DNA of 64,000 nt, from positions 1,426,001 to 1,490,000 of the forward strand of contig NZ_SHLI01000001.1 in the NCBI RefSeq assembly GCF_004217415.1, read 5' to 3'. The stretch is from Spiribacter vilamensis. Its GTDB lineage: Bacteria; Pseudomonadota; Gammaproteobacteria; Nitrococcales; Nitrococcaceae. Positions 9,400 through 17,313 of the stretch are shown here, in pieces. The position numbers and the translations under genes were made by a program. How positions within the stretch are numbered: the stretch's first letter is position 1; each line of letters begins with the position of its first letter. The notes beneath the pieces are model-generated. The model did not search any database, was not told the DNA's origin, and saw nothing but the letters and a program-made list of their open reading frames with translations.

Positions 9400-9948
9400 A
9401 TGGCGACAGCGACATTGGGCGGCGGCTGCTTCTGGTGCATCGAGGCGGTGTTCCAGCGCCTCGACGGCGTCAACTCGGTGACGTCGGGCTATGCCGGCGG
9501 CGAGACCCCGAACCCGGACTACCGCAGTGTCTGCACCGGCCGCACGGGTCATGCCGAGGTGGTCCAGGTGGACTACGACCCGGCGGTGATCGATTTCGAC
9601 ACCCTGTTAGCGGTGTTCTTCGCCATCCACGACCCGACCACGCCCAACCGGCAGGGCGCGGATGTGGGCCCGCAGTATCGGTCCATCGTGCTGTACGAGG
9701 ACGACGACCAGCGCCAGACCGCCGACGCGCATATCCAGCGGCTGACCACGGAGGGGGCCTTCCACGCCCCGATCGTGACCGAAATCACGCGACTGGAGCG
9801 CTTCTACCCGGCCGAGGGTTATCACCAGGATTACTACCTGCAGAACGCCCCGATGCCCTACTGCCAGATGGTCATCGACCCCAAGCTGGAGAAGGCGCAG
9901 ACGCTGTTCGGCAACCGGATGCGCGATCAGGCCGCCACCGGCTCCTGA
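9400..9948 (+). CDS. msrA: Peptide methionine-S-sulfoxide reductase MsrA
   Basis: 182 residues, starting immediately after the Nudix stop. Active site GGGCFWCIEAVF near residue 8 contains the catalytic Cys and the following Phe-Trp; the motif GYAGGETPNPDYRSVCTGRTGHAEVVQVDYDP and the later YHQDYY are diagnostic. MsrA repairs oxidised methionine (S-epimer) using thioredoxin. It is short at the N terminus and shows no signal peptide, so it is cytoplasmic. Its 3' end overlaps the convergent DUF2288 gene by 22 nt. Confidence 0.95.
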   Translation: MATATLGGGCFWCIEAVFQRLDGVNSVTSGYAGGETPNPDYRSVCTGRTGHAEVVQVDYDPAVIDFDTLLAVFFAIHDPTTPNRQGADVGPQYRSIVLYEDDDQRQTADAHIQRLTTEGAFHAPIVTEITRLERFYPAEGYHQDYYLQNAPMPYCQMVIDPKLEKAQTLFGNRMRDQAATGS

Positions 9949-10232
9949 ACCAGCACCCAGGGGGCGGCGACCACCGCCCAGAGATCGGGATCGCGGGACA
10001 CCCAGTCCCGTGCATCCTCGGCCTCGGCCCGCCGGACCTGCCCGGCGGTCATCCACTCCATCACCGTCGCCTCGTCATCGCGCACGAAGGCCGCCGCGAC
10101 GGCCACCAGGTCGATTCCAGCGTCCACGCGCACTACGACGCCCCGCGCGAAGTGGCGTTCCAGCTCGCTCCAGCGCACACGGCCGGTCTCGGTATTGAGT
10201 TGTGTCTCCAGCGGGATCTCCGCATCGGTCAT
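9927..10232 (-). CDS. DUF2288 family protein
   Basis: A 101-residue acidic protein matching DUF2288 by eye: LNTETGRVRWSELERHFARGVVVRVDAGIDLVAVAAAFVRDD, then a Trp-rich end RDPDLWAVVAAPWVLVQEPV. No enzymatic motif, signal peptide or membrane helix is present, and the function of the family is unknown. It overlaps the end of msrA on the opposite strand. Confidence 0.8.
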   Translation of the reverse strand: MTDAEIPLETQLNTETGRVRWSELERHFARGVVVRVDAGIDLVAVAAAFVRDDEATVMEWMTAGQVRRAEAEDARDWVSRDPDLWAVVAAPWVLVQEPVAA

Positions 10233-10314
10233 GGCAAGGCTCCACTACGCTATTTGAATGCTCGGACCGGATTGTACTGGACGTTGTGACCTCTTCATCC
10301 TAGGCTCCGCATCC

Positions 10315-11202
10315 ATGAACGCCCGCGACTGGTTACTCCTCATCGTCCTGTCCACCGTCTGGGGTGGATCGTTTTTCTTCTTCGAACTGGCGCTGCAGAC
10401 CCTGCCGCCGTTCACGGTGGTGCTGGGGCGGGTGAGCTTTGCGGCCGTCACGCTGCTGGTGATTGCGCGGTTGCGCGGCGTAACGCTTCCCTTCAACGCC
10501 ACCCTGGTACGGCGTTACCTGTTGCTGGGCCTGATCAGCAATGCCATGCCGTTTTCCTTCATCGTCTGGGGGCAGACGCAGATCCCCAGTGGTCTTGCCT
10601 CGATCATCAATGCCATGACACCGATCTGGGCGATGCTCGTGGGGCTGATAATCGGCAGCGACGAGCGGCTGACGCCGGGGCGGGCGATCGGGATCCTGCT
10701 CGGGTTTACCGGGGTGGCGGTGCTGCTGGGCCCCGACCTGCTGCGCAAACTCGATCCCTACAGTCTCGGCCAGCTCTCGGTACTGGGAGCGACGATCTGC
10801 TACGGCTTCGCGGTGCATTACGGCCGCCGCTTCAAGGACACCTCCTCGCTGGTCAACGCCGCCTACATGCTGAGCGCGGCGACGGTCTGGCTGATCCCGG
10901 TGGCGTTTATCGTGGATCAGCCCTGGACGCTCTCGCCGGGACTATCGGGCTGGAGTGCGCTGCTGGGCCTTTCGCTGGTCTCCACGTCGTTCGCGTATCT
11001 GCTTTATTTCCGGCTGCTCGCCTCGGCCGGCGCCAACAACATGTCGCTGGTGACCTTCCTGGTGCCGGTCTCGGCCATCACGCTGGGGGCGGTGTTCCTC
11101 GACGAGCGCCTCGGCTCCACGGCATTCCTCGGCCTGGGCATCCTGTTCGTGGGCCTCGCAGTGATCGACGGCCGGCTCTGGCGGCTGTTACGGCGCGCCT
11201 GA
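10315..11202 (+). CDS. EamA/DMT-superfamily membrane transporter
   Basis: 295 residues with ten hydrophobic segments forming two EamA repeats. Repeat 1 opens with LLLIVLSTVWGGSFFFFELAL and contains ITLGAVFLDERLG in the second copy, both typical of the RhaT/EamA drug-metabolite transporters. Substrate unknown; relatives export amino acids or metabolites. I chose the ATG at 10315, which gives the usual family length and puts TM1 directly after the start; an ATG at 10258 would add a non-hydrophobic leader. Confidence 0.88.
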   Translation: MNARDWLLLIVLSTVWGGSFFFFELALQTLPPFTVVLGRVSFAAVTLLVIARLRGVTLPFNATLVRRYLLLGLISNAMPFSFIVWGQTQIPSGLASIINAMTPIWAMLVGLIIGSDERLTPGRAIGILLGFTGVAVLLGPDLLRKLDPYSLGQLSVLGATICYGFAVHYGRRFKDTSSLVNAAYMLSAATVWLIPVAFIVDQPWTLSPGLSGWSALLGLSLVSTSFAYLLYFRLLASAGANNMSLVTFLVPVSAITLGAVFLDERLGSTAFLGLGILFVGLAVIDGRLWRLLRRA

Positions 11203-11205
11203 CGC

Positions 11206-14200
11206 TTACTCCCGGGCGGGGTCCTCGCCGCCGAGGGGCGCGAACAGCGTCTCGATGGTTTCGGCATCCAGCGCCTCGCCCGAGCCGCTCGTGCTCCCCG
11301 TCTCCAGCAGCCGCTCGCCCAGCTCGGCCTTGTCGCGCTGCATGGCCATGATGCGGTCTTCCACCGTATCCCGGGTCAACAGGTGGTAGACGAACACCGG
11401 CTGATCCTGGCCAATGCGGTGGGCCCGGTCGGTGGCCTGGCGCGTCACCGCCGGATTCCACCAGGGGTCGTAGTGGATCACGCTGTCCGCCGCGGTCAGG
11501 TTCAGTCCCGTCCCGCCGGCCTTGAGGCTGATGAGAAAGATCGGTACCTCGCCATCCTGAAAGCGCTGCACCTCCCGCTCGCGATCGCGGGTTTCACCGG
11601 TCAGCTTCGCGTAGGTCATGCCCCGGGCCTCCAGCGCCGATCCGATCAGGGCGAGCATGCGGGTGAACTGCGAGAACACCAGGATGCGCCGATCGGACTG
11701 ACGCAGGTCGTCGATAAGCGCCAGCAGTCGGTCGAGTTTCGCGGAGCCATGGGCGGTTTGTGGCGCATCACGCACCAGGCGCGGGTCGCAGCAGGCCTCG
11801 CGCAGTTTCAAAAGGGCGTCGAGGATCTGCACGCGGCTCTGCGGCTGGTCGGGTCGCGCCAGCGCCTCGCGTACGCGGGGCTCCTGGCCGAGGCGCAGTT
11901 GCTCGTAGAGCGCGCGCTGATCACCGCCGAGCTCGGCGTAGACCGGGATCTCGGTCTTGGCCGGCAACTCCTCCGCGATCGCCCCCTTGGTCCGTCGCAG
12001 CAGGAACGGCGCCACCCGGTCGCGCAGCGCCGCCAGGCGGCTGTCGTCGCCGTCGTCCTCGATGGGGCGTCGGTAGACCCGCTTGAACGACGCGGCCGTG
12101 CCCAGCAGTCCCGGCGCGACAAAATCGAACTGCGACCAGAGCTCGCCGAGATGATTCTCCAGCGGCGTCCCGGTCAGGCTCAGCCGCTGGGTGGCCGAGA
12201 GCGTTCGGACCGCCCGGGCGGCCTGGGCCCGCGGGTTTTTCACCGCCTGCGCCTCATCGAGCACCAGCAGGTGCCAGGGCTGTGCCTGCAGGCGCTCGAT
12301 ATCGCGCACCACCAGGCTGTAGGTGGTGAGCACCAGGTCCTGATCGCCCAGGCGGGCGTAGTCGGCGTGCCGCTGCGGGCCATGCAACCGCAGCACGCGC
12401 AGTCCGGGGGCAAAGCGCGCCGCCTCGCGCTGCCAGTTGAACAGCAGACTGGTCGGTACCACTACCAGGCTCGGGGCCCGGGTCCGCCCGGCAGCCTTTT
12501 CGATCAGCAGGTGACTGATGATCTGCAGCGTCTTGCCAAGCCCCATGTCGTCCGCCAGCACCCCGCCGAGTCCCAGCCGCGCGAGCCGCTGCAGCCAGCC
12601 GACACCCTCGCGCTGGTAGGGACGCAGCGCCCCCTCGAGCCCCGGCGGCGTGGCCGGCGGCTCCGATTGGGGATCATCCCGGTTGAGCGCGTGGCCGAGC
12701 CGGCGCAGATCGGCCTCGTCCCGCCATTGCAGGGCATTGCCATCCGCCTGCTCCAGGTCATCAAGGACACCGGCGCGGCTGGTCGGCAGGATCAGCTGGC
12801 CGTCGCGTAGCCGCGTGGTCGGGTCATAGAGCTCGGTCAGCCCCTTGAGCATGGGGATCAGCCGGCTCGCCGGGATCGGCACGAGGCGGCCATCCCCCAG
12901 GTCCACGAGCAGGCTGCTGTCGGGATCGATGGCGTCGAGGTGACGGGTCGCCATCGCCTCGGGGTTGTCACGGATGAGCGTGAGCAGCAGCGGCATGACC
13001 GGGTGCCGTTCGCCCTCCACCTCGATGGTGAGCCCGAACCCGAACCAGCCCGGCTGGCTCGGCTGTGAGCGGGTCTGCGCCTGCCACTGATCGGGGGTAA
13101 CCAGCCGCCAAGGGAAGCCGCGCTCCACCGTCACCCGCCAGCCCTCGGCCTCGAGCTCGGGGACGGTCTCGACCACGAACTTCCGCCAGTCGCGGGTGTG
13201 ATCCGGTACCAGGCGACCCTCGGCCATGGTGCCCGTGGCATGCAGCCCGGCCTTCGCCAGTCGCTCACGGGCCCGGGATTCCGCCGGGATGTCGCGGCGG
13301 TAGTCCCGGATCTCGCCGGCCTCGAACACCGACAGCCATGAGCCACCGGTCCCGGCATCCACCCGATGACCGGCATAGTCGAAGTGCAGCTCGGCCATCG
13401 CCTCGCCGCGCTCGTCACGCGTGGCGCGGTTCGGGTCGCCGAGGCGGGTCAGACGCAGGACCGGCGTGGGCCGGACGTCATCAATACGTCGACGCCGGGG
13501 CGCCTCGGGGGCGGGAATGGGCAGGCTGTCAGCGCTGAGTGCCTCGGCCACCGCCGGCACCTCTTCGGGCGGGACCACCGGGCCGGCCTGCAACTGGGCG
13601 ACGAGCGCCGCCGAAACCCCGGTATCGATGACACCGAAGGTGCCTTCCTCCGGCGCCAGCCAGATGGGCGGATGGCCGGTCAGGGCGAGGCGCTGCGCCC
13701 CGGCGTCGACGGCCAGGTGCTGGCTGCCATCCGCGAGGGACTGCCACCGGAAGCCGCCGTTGATTGCCGCGGATTCGTGAATGGCCGGGGCCTCGGGACG
13801 CTGCCAGTGGGCGCGATCGGTGGCGGCCAGCGCCTGGAGCAGGAAGTGGACGTCGTCGGGCGCCACCGGACAGCCGTTCTCCGGGAGCAGCCGCAACAGG
13901 CGACGGTCCGCCGCCGTGAGCATCCCCTCCGGCGCCCGTCGGACACCGGCGAATGGCAGCAGCCGGCCATAGCCACCCCGGCGGCGCAGCCGGGCGCGCT
14001 GCGGCGTGACCGTCAGCTGACCATTGGCATCGCGATCGAGCAGGTAGATCAGCGCCTCGCCCCGCGGCGCCGAGGCGTTTTTCGCATTGTTGTCGGCCGC
14101 CAGGCGTCGGGCCCGGTCGAGCCACTGCGAGATCGCCGGGTTGGCGCGGATCATGCCGGCCGGCGCCGTGCGCCCCAGGTAGTAGAGGATCGCCGCGACG

Positions 14201-14469
14201 GCGTGCCCGCAACCGCCCCCCGCCGGGCAGCTGCAGAGCGTTGTCACCGGCCGGTGCGAGGGCAGCGGGTGGACCCGGATATCCACGGAGTGGATGTGAC
14301 GGCGATCGGCCTGGACGCGGGCGAAGAACCCCTGCCCGCCGGGGCTGCAGTCGAGCACCGCACGCGCCTGGATCAGCTGCTCGCCGGCCTCCAGCGACTC
14401 GCGCGGGAAGTCCGCCCAGATAGCGGCCTCACCATTTGTCGAGATCCATTCCGTGAGGGAGTCGGTCAA
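11206..14469 (-). CDS. SNF2-family DEAD/DEAH helicase with SWIM zinc finger
   Basis: 1087 residues. N-terminal SWIM finger CSCPAGGGCGHAVA near residue 80-93 binds zinc and probably DNA. A central SNF2 ATPase follows, with DDMGLGKTLQ (motif I), LDEAQAVKNP (motif II), LTGTPLENHLGELWSQF (motif III), and a C-terminal helicase lobe with FLISLKAGGTGLNLTAADSVIHYDPWWNP and QATDRAHRIGQ (motifs V and VI). Such proteins use ATP to move along or remodel protein-DNA complexes; bacterial members are linked to transcription or repair but the exact role is unknown. It converges with the EamA gene 3 nt away. Confidence 0.93.
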   Translation of the reverse strand: MTDSLTEWISTNGEAAIWADFPRESLEAGEQLIQARAVLDCSPGGQGFFARVQADRRHIHSVDIRVHPLPSHRPVTTLCSCPAGGGCGHAVAAILYYLGRTAPAGMIRANPAISQWLDRARRLAADNNAKNASAPRGEALIYLLDRDANGQLTVTPQRARLRRRGGYGRLLPFAGVRRAPEGMLTAADRRLLRLLPENGCPVAPDDVHFLLQALAATDRAHWQRPEAPAIHESAAINGGFRWQSLADGSQHLAVDAGAQRLALTGHPPIWLAPEEGTFGVIDTGVSAALVAQLQAGPVVPPEEVPAVAEALSADSLPIPAPEAPRRRRIDDVRPTPVLRLTRLGDPNRATRDERGEAMAELHFDYAGHRVDAGTGGSWLSVFEAGEIRDYRRDIPAESRARERLAKAGLHATGTMAEGRLVPDHTRDWRKFVVETVPELEAEGWRVTVERGFPWRLVTPDQWQAQTRSQPSQPGWFGFGLTIEVEGERHPVMPLLLTLIRDNPEAMATRHLDAIDPDSSLLVDLGDGRLVPIPASRLIPMLKGLTELYDPTTRLRDGQLILPTSRAGVLDDLEQADGNALQWRDEADLRRLGHALNRDDPQSEPPATPPGLEGALRPYQREGVGWLQRLARLGLGGVLADDMGLGKTLQIISHLLIEKAAGRTRAPSLVVVPTSLLFNWQREAARFAPGLRVLRLHGPQRHADYARLGDQDLVLTTYSLVVRDIERLQAQPWHLLVLDEAQAVKNPRAQAARAVRTLSATQRLSLTGTPLENHLGELWSQFDFVAPGLLGTAASFKRVYRRPIEDDGDDSRLAALRDRVAPFLLRRTKGAIAEELPAKTEIPVYAELGGDQRALYEQLRLGQEPRVREALARPDQPQSRVQILDALLKLREACCDPRLVRDAPQTAHGSAKLDRLLALIDDLRQSDRRILVFSQFTRMLALIGSALEARGMTYAKLTGETRDREREVQRFQDGEVPIFLISLKAGGTGLNLTAADSVIHYDPWWNPAVTRQATDRAHRIGQDQPVFVYHLLTRDTVEDRIMAMQRDKAELGERLLETGSTSGSGEALDAETIETLFAPLGGEDPARE

Positions 14470-14550
14470 CGCGTTCGCTCCGGGCGGCTTTCATGCACAA
14501 CCCGACAGCATACCGCTTATCGACCGCGAAGGGGCGAGCGTAGAACGTAA

Positions 14551-14790
14551 TCAGCCGCCACTGACCGGCGGCAACAGGACCAGGGTTTCACCGTCGTGAA
14601 CGGTGTCCTGCCGGGTACGCAGTTCGTCATCCACGGCACAGGCGACCCGGGGCAGGTGATCCTCAATAGCCGGGTGCTCGCCGACCAGCACATCCAGCGC
14701 ATCGGCGATACGGCAGGGCGTCTCGATTGGAAGATTAACGGTCTCGGTACCCGCTGCCTCGCGGAGCACGCCATAGAGTTCGATTTTCAT
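14551..14790 (-). CDS. MoaD/ThiS-family sulfur carrier protein
   Basis: 79 residues with ubiquitin-like composition, opening MKIELYGVLREAAGTETVNL and ending in LPPVSGG. The C-terminal Gly-Gly is the site that is adenylated and thiocarboxylated, so it is a sulfur donor, most likely the small subunit of molybdopterin synthase. No moaE lies next to it; moaB is at 23882. It stands just outside the left direct repeat of the GNAT module. Confidence 0.8.
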   Translation of the reverse strand: MKIELYGVLREAAGTETVNLPIETPCRIADALDVLVGEHPAIEDHLPRVACAVDDELRTRQDTVHDGETLVLLPPVSGG

Positions 14791-14794
14791 CGTT

Positions 14795-14814
14795 CAGTCC
14801 GCTCCGCTCCCTGT
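14795..14814. repeat. Left direct repeat flanking GNAT module
   Basis: CAGTCCGCTCCGCTCCCTGT here and CAGTCCGCTCCGCTCGCTGT at 15677-15696 agree at 19 of 20 positions in the same orientation. Together they bracket the AT-richer GNAT/antitoxin pair. This suggests att-like ends or a duplication from insertion; no integrase lies between them. Confidence 0.7.
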
Positions 14815-14841
14815 AAAACCAATGTGTTTTCGCTGTTCCGA

Positions 14842-15387
14842 TCAGACGAAAGGATGGAGATCCAGGAACAACACTGGACTGTCCTCATCCTCGTAGTTTT
14901 CCTGGATAGGCGTGAATCCGTATTTCAAGTAAAAGCCAACAGACGGTTTCTTGGCATCCACCACGAGGAAACGGCACCCGACCGCTGGCATGATGTCGCC
15001 GAGCGCGATTGCCAATGCCAGATCCAGGAGACTTCGTCCAAGACCGCTCCCCTGGTATCGCTTGTCCGTTGCAAGCCGGGCAACCTTGATCGAAGGAAGG
15101 GATTTGTAGGCAATCGGGCCTTTATTGCCCTCAGGGCGATGGTGCGCTTGAGCAATCTGGACCTGGCTGCATATAAGGGTAATGTATCCGCGCACGCGAT
15201 GACTTTCATCGACTGCAACGTAGCTCTTGGCCACATTTCGGCGATGAAAATCCGCAGCTTCGTTCTTGAGGAAAGCTTTCAGGGGCGTGAACTCGGGATC
15301 GCCGAGCGACAAGGACTTCGTATTGTCGTCGGAATTGATCTGACGGATTTCCAGCTCTTGTTGGCTGCCGTCTTCATCCTGACTCAT
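14842..15387 (-). CDS. GNAT acetyltransferase, TacT-like (candidate toxin)
   Basis: 181 residues of GNAT type. Features: SYVAVDESHRVRGYITL, acetyl-CoA loop VARLATDKRYQGSGLGRSLLDLAL (Q/RxxGxG/A), and the late segment VGCRFLVVDAKKPSVGFYLKYGFTPI. This matches the TacT/AtaT-like group whose members acetylate aminoacyl-tRNA and are toxins paired with small DNA-binding antitoxins. The companion gene lies 15 nt upstream. Base composition is visibly richer in A/T than the flanking genes. The role as a toxin is inference from subfamily and context. Confidence 0.8.
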   Translation of the reverse strand: MSQDEDGSQQELEIRQINSDDNTKSLSLGDPEFTPLKAFLKNEAADFHRRNVAKSYVAVDESHRVRGYITLICSQVQIAQAHHRPEGNKGPIAYKSLPSIKVARLATDKRYQGSGLGRSLLDLALAIALGDIMPAVGCRFLVVDAKKPSVGFYLKYGFTPIQENYEDEDSPVLFLDLHPFV

Positions 15388-15402
15388 ATGATCGAATGGC
15401 TT

Positions 15403-15603
15403 TTACTGCCCGGTAACCTTAACTCTAACCTTTAAGTTTCTTGTGCCGCTCGCACTTCGATCTGCGATCAGCTTACGCGCACGCTGAACCGCACCGCGAG
15501 AGCTGGCGTTAGGCTGATTTTCCTCACGAACGTATCTATTCAGCCGGTCGGCGTCATCACCGCTGACTTGCACGCTACCGAATGTGTCGGTTTTTACACT
15601 CAT
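15403..15603 (-). CDS. Small protein upstream of GNAT; candidate antitoxin
   Basis: 66 residues, MSVKTDTFGSVQVSGDDADRLNRYVREE through NLKVRVKVTGQ. It is basic toward the C terminus and has a plausible short N-terminal strand followed by a helix, loosely like a ribbon-helix-helix antitoxin, but I do not recognise a named family. It is 15 nt upstream of the TacT-like GNAT on the same strand and has the same low-GC composition. The order antitoxin-toxin fits a type II pair. Both sit inside the direct repeats. Confidence 0.6.
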   Translation of the reverse strand: MSVKTDTFGSVQVSGDDADRLNRYVREENQPNASSRGAVQRARKLIADRSASGTRNLKVRVKVTGQ

Positions 15604-15676
15604 ATCACCCTCCGACTCAGGACAGAAGAACGTAACAAGGATAGCTCAAGTTAGCTACATGCTGTCGCTTCAGCAG

Positions 15677-15696
15677 CAGTCCGCTCCGCTCGCTGT
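15677..15696. repeat. Right direct repeat flanking GNAT module
   Basis: Second copy of the 20-bp repeat (one mismatch to 14795-14814). It lies between the candidate antitoxin and the terminator of the tRNA-Gln transcript. A T-arm-like sequence (TTCGAACCC within a short inverted repeat, about 15704-15722) follows, possibly a degenerate tRNA 3' fragment. Confidence 0.7.
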
Positions 15697-15736
15697 CGAA
15701 CCTTCCAGCTTCGAACCCTGGCACTCACTTATCCAT

Positions 15737-15759
15737 AAAAAACCCCGCCTTTGGCGGGG
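15737..15759 (-). terminator. Rho-independent terminator of rplM-rpsI-tRNA-Gln transcript
   Basis: Read on the minus strand: a 7-bp perfect GC stem CCCCGCC/GGCGGGG with a 3-nt loop, followed by six T residues. It lies 11 nt beyond the 3' end of tRNA-Gln and would end that transcript. Confidence 0.92.
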
Positions 15760-15770
15760 TCCTTTATGGA

Positions 15771-15844
15771 TGGCTGGGGGACCAGGATTCGAACCTGGGT
15801 TGACGGATTCAGAGTCCGTAGTCCTACCGCTAGACGATCCCCCA
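15771..15844 (-). tRNA. tRNA-Gln (anticodon CTG)
   Basis: 74-nt cloverleaf on the minus strand, beginning TGGGGGATCGTCTAGCGG and ending with an encoded CCA. Acceptor stem TGGGGGA/TCCCCCA, anticodon stem ACGGA/TCCGT with loop CTCTGAA giving anticodon CTG (reads CAG, Gln), and T-arm CCAGG-TTCGAAT-CCTGG. It starts only 8 nt after the rpsI stop and is followed by the terminator, so it is probably processed out of the ribosomal-protein mRNA. Confidence 0.97.
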
Positions 15845-15852
15845 AAAACCTT

Positions 15853-16245
15853 TTAGCGCTTGGAGAACTGCGTCGCGCGCCGCGCCTTGTGGAGGCCGAT
15901 CTTCTTGCGCTCGACCATGCGGGCGTCGCGCGTCACGTAACCGGCCTTGCGCAGGCTCGGCTTGAACTCCTCATCGTAGTTGATGAGTGCCCGGGTAATG
16001 CCATGACGGATGGCGCCCGCCTGTCCGCTGGAGCCGCCACCGAAAACGCTGATCTTGATATCAACCTTTTCCTTGGTGTCGGTGAGCTCGAGCGGCTGGC
16101 GGACGACCATGCGTGCGGTCTCGCGGCCGAAGTACTCGTCAAGCGGCCTGCCGTTGACGGTAATCGTGCCTTTGCCGGGGCGCATATTGACGCGTGCCGA
16201 CGATTTCTTGCGCCGGCCGGTCCCGTAATACTGTTGAACTGCCAT
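15853..16245 (-). CDS. rpsI: 30S ribosomal protein S9 (uS9)
   Basis: 130 residues, normal length. Opens [33 protein letters not shown] and ends in the conserved basic tail [11 protein letters not shown], whose terminal Lys-Arg reaches the ribosomal P site. It follows rplM by 19 nt, the usual bacterial order, and is followed by tRNA-Gln 8 nt downstream. Confidence 0.98.
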   Translation of the reverse strand: MAVQQYYGTGRRKKSSARVNMRPGKGTITVNGRPLDEYFGRETARMVVRQPLELTDTKEKVDIKISVFGGGSSGQAGAIRHGITRALINYDEEFKPSLRKAGYVTRDARMVERKKIGLHKARRATQFSKR

Positions 16246-16264
16246 CGGTTATCGTCGCTCCGAA

Positions 16265-16693
16265 TCAGATTTCCAGCGCCTGGGGCTGCTGGGCGTGGTG
16301 CTGGTGTTCGCCACCGCTGTAAACCTTGAGCTTTTTCAGCATCTGGCGGCCAAGACGGTTCTTCGGGAGCATACCCTTGACGGCGAACTCGACGGCGCGC
16401 TCGGGATGATCCCTGATCAGGGTCTCGAAGTTCATCGCCTTCATGTGACCGACGTATCCCGTGAACCGGTGATACATCTTCTGCTCGGCCTTCCGGCCGG
16501 TCACTTCCACCTGCTCGGCGTTCACGACGACGATGTAATCGCCCGTGTCGACGTGCGGCGTGAACTCCGCCTTGTGTTTGCCCCGTAGCCGGAATGCGAT
16601 TTCCGAGGCGAGTCTTCCGAGTGTTTTGCCGGCGGCGTCGACAACGTACCAGTCGCGCTGGACGTTTTCGGCTTTGGCGCTAAACGTTTTCAT
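16265..16693 (-). CDS. rplM: 50S ribosomal protein L13 (uL13)
   Basis: 142 residues, normal length. [52 protein letters not shown] and [22 protein letters not shown] are diagnostic of L13. First gene of the rplM-rpsI unit. A good promoter lies at 16739-16767, giving a leader of roughly 40 nt. Confidence 0.98.
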   Translation of the reverse strand: MKTFSAKAENVQRDWYVVDAAGKTLGRLASEIAFRLRGKHKAEFTPHVDTGDYIVVVNAEQVEVTGRKAEQKMYHRFTGYVGHMKAMNFETLIRDHPERAVEFAVKGMLPKNRLGRQMLKKLKVYSGGEHQHHAQQPQALEI

Positions 16694-16738
16694 GGGTGCT
16701 GTATCTCCGAAGCCAATGCCCCCGAATTAAGATGCCAA

Positions 16739-16767
16739 AGTGTACAGAAAGGCCGTTAACGCGACAA
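16739..16767 (-). promoter_or_regulatory. Candidate sigma70 promoter for rplM-rpsI-tRNA-Gln
   Basis: On the minus strand a -35 TTGTCG (16762-16767) and -10 TACACT (16739-16744) are separated by exactly 17 nt and lie upstream of rplM. The -35 falls within the last codons of the OsmC-family gene. Confidence 0.55.
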
Positions 16768-17199
16768 GCCATCACTGGCCTCGCCTGCATCGACCACCTC
16801 ATGGCCGTGCGTCACCTCGCAGGCCTCGGCGAGCATGATCGTGGCGGAACAGTATTTCTCGGCCGATAATTGTACCGCACGGGCGACCGCGGCATCCTTG
16901 AGACCGTCGCCACTGACGCGGAAATGCAGGTGAATGCCGGTAAAGACCTTGGGCGGGGTGTCGGCCCGGCTCGCGTCGATATCCACCTCGCAGCCCGTCA
17001 CCGGATGGCGGCCGCGCTGGAGGATGTACACCACGTCTACGGCCGAGCATGTGCCCAGCCCCTCGAGCAGCAACTCCATCGGTCTCGGCCCCCGATCGCG
17101 ACCGCCCAGGTCCGGCGGCCCATCCACCGTTAGTCGGTGACCGCTGCCCGATTCCGCCTCGAATGCCATCCCGTCAAGCCAGCGTACATGCGCCTTCAC
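16756..17199 (-). CDS. OsmC-family protein (YhfA-like)
   Basis: 147 residues. Motifs: GGRDRGPRPMELLLEGLGTCSAVDVVYILQ with the conserved Cys of the OsmC fold, and a second Cys in SAEKYCSATIML. OsmC/Ohr proteins reduce organic hydroperoxides, but the YhfA subgroup has no settled function. It diverges from crp, the same arrangement as yhfA-crp in enteric bacteria, supporting the YhfA assignment. Confidence 0.88.
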   Translation of the reverse strand: MKAHVRWLDGMAFEAESGSGHRLTVDGPPDLGGRDRGPRPMELLLEGLGTCSAVDVVYILQRGRHPVTGCEVDIDASRADTPPKVFTGIHLHFRVSGDGLKDAAVARAVQLSAEKYCSATIMLAEACEVTHGHEVVDAGEASDGLSR

Positions 17200-17269
17200 G
17201 GCCTATCCTCCATGCCAGACCCCTCCATATGGGGCATTTCCCCGGTATTGAGCCGCAGTATAACGTCCG

Positions 17270-17287
17270 TCGTCGGGTAACCGACGA
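17270..17287. repeat. 7-bp inverted repeat in crp leader
   Basis: TCGTCGG (17270-17276) and CCGACGA (17281-17287) form a perfect hairpin with a GTAA loop, 26 nt upstream of the crp start codon. It could be a 5' UTR stem or a protein site in the osmC/crp intergenic region. A TATAAC box lies at 17259-17264. Confidence 0.4.
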
Positions 17288-17313
17288 AGAAACAAGAAAA
17301 CAGGGAGGGTTCC

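Noticed and set aside
11383-12810. Long plus-strand frame opposite the SNF2 helicase
   Set aside because: All SNF2 motifs are on the minus strand; the opposite frame has no recognisable domain and is a high-GC artefact.
15700-15725. Second tRNA after tRNA-Gln
   Set aside because: Only a T-arm-like stretch exists; acceptor, D and anticodon arms cannot be drawn.
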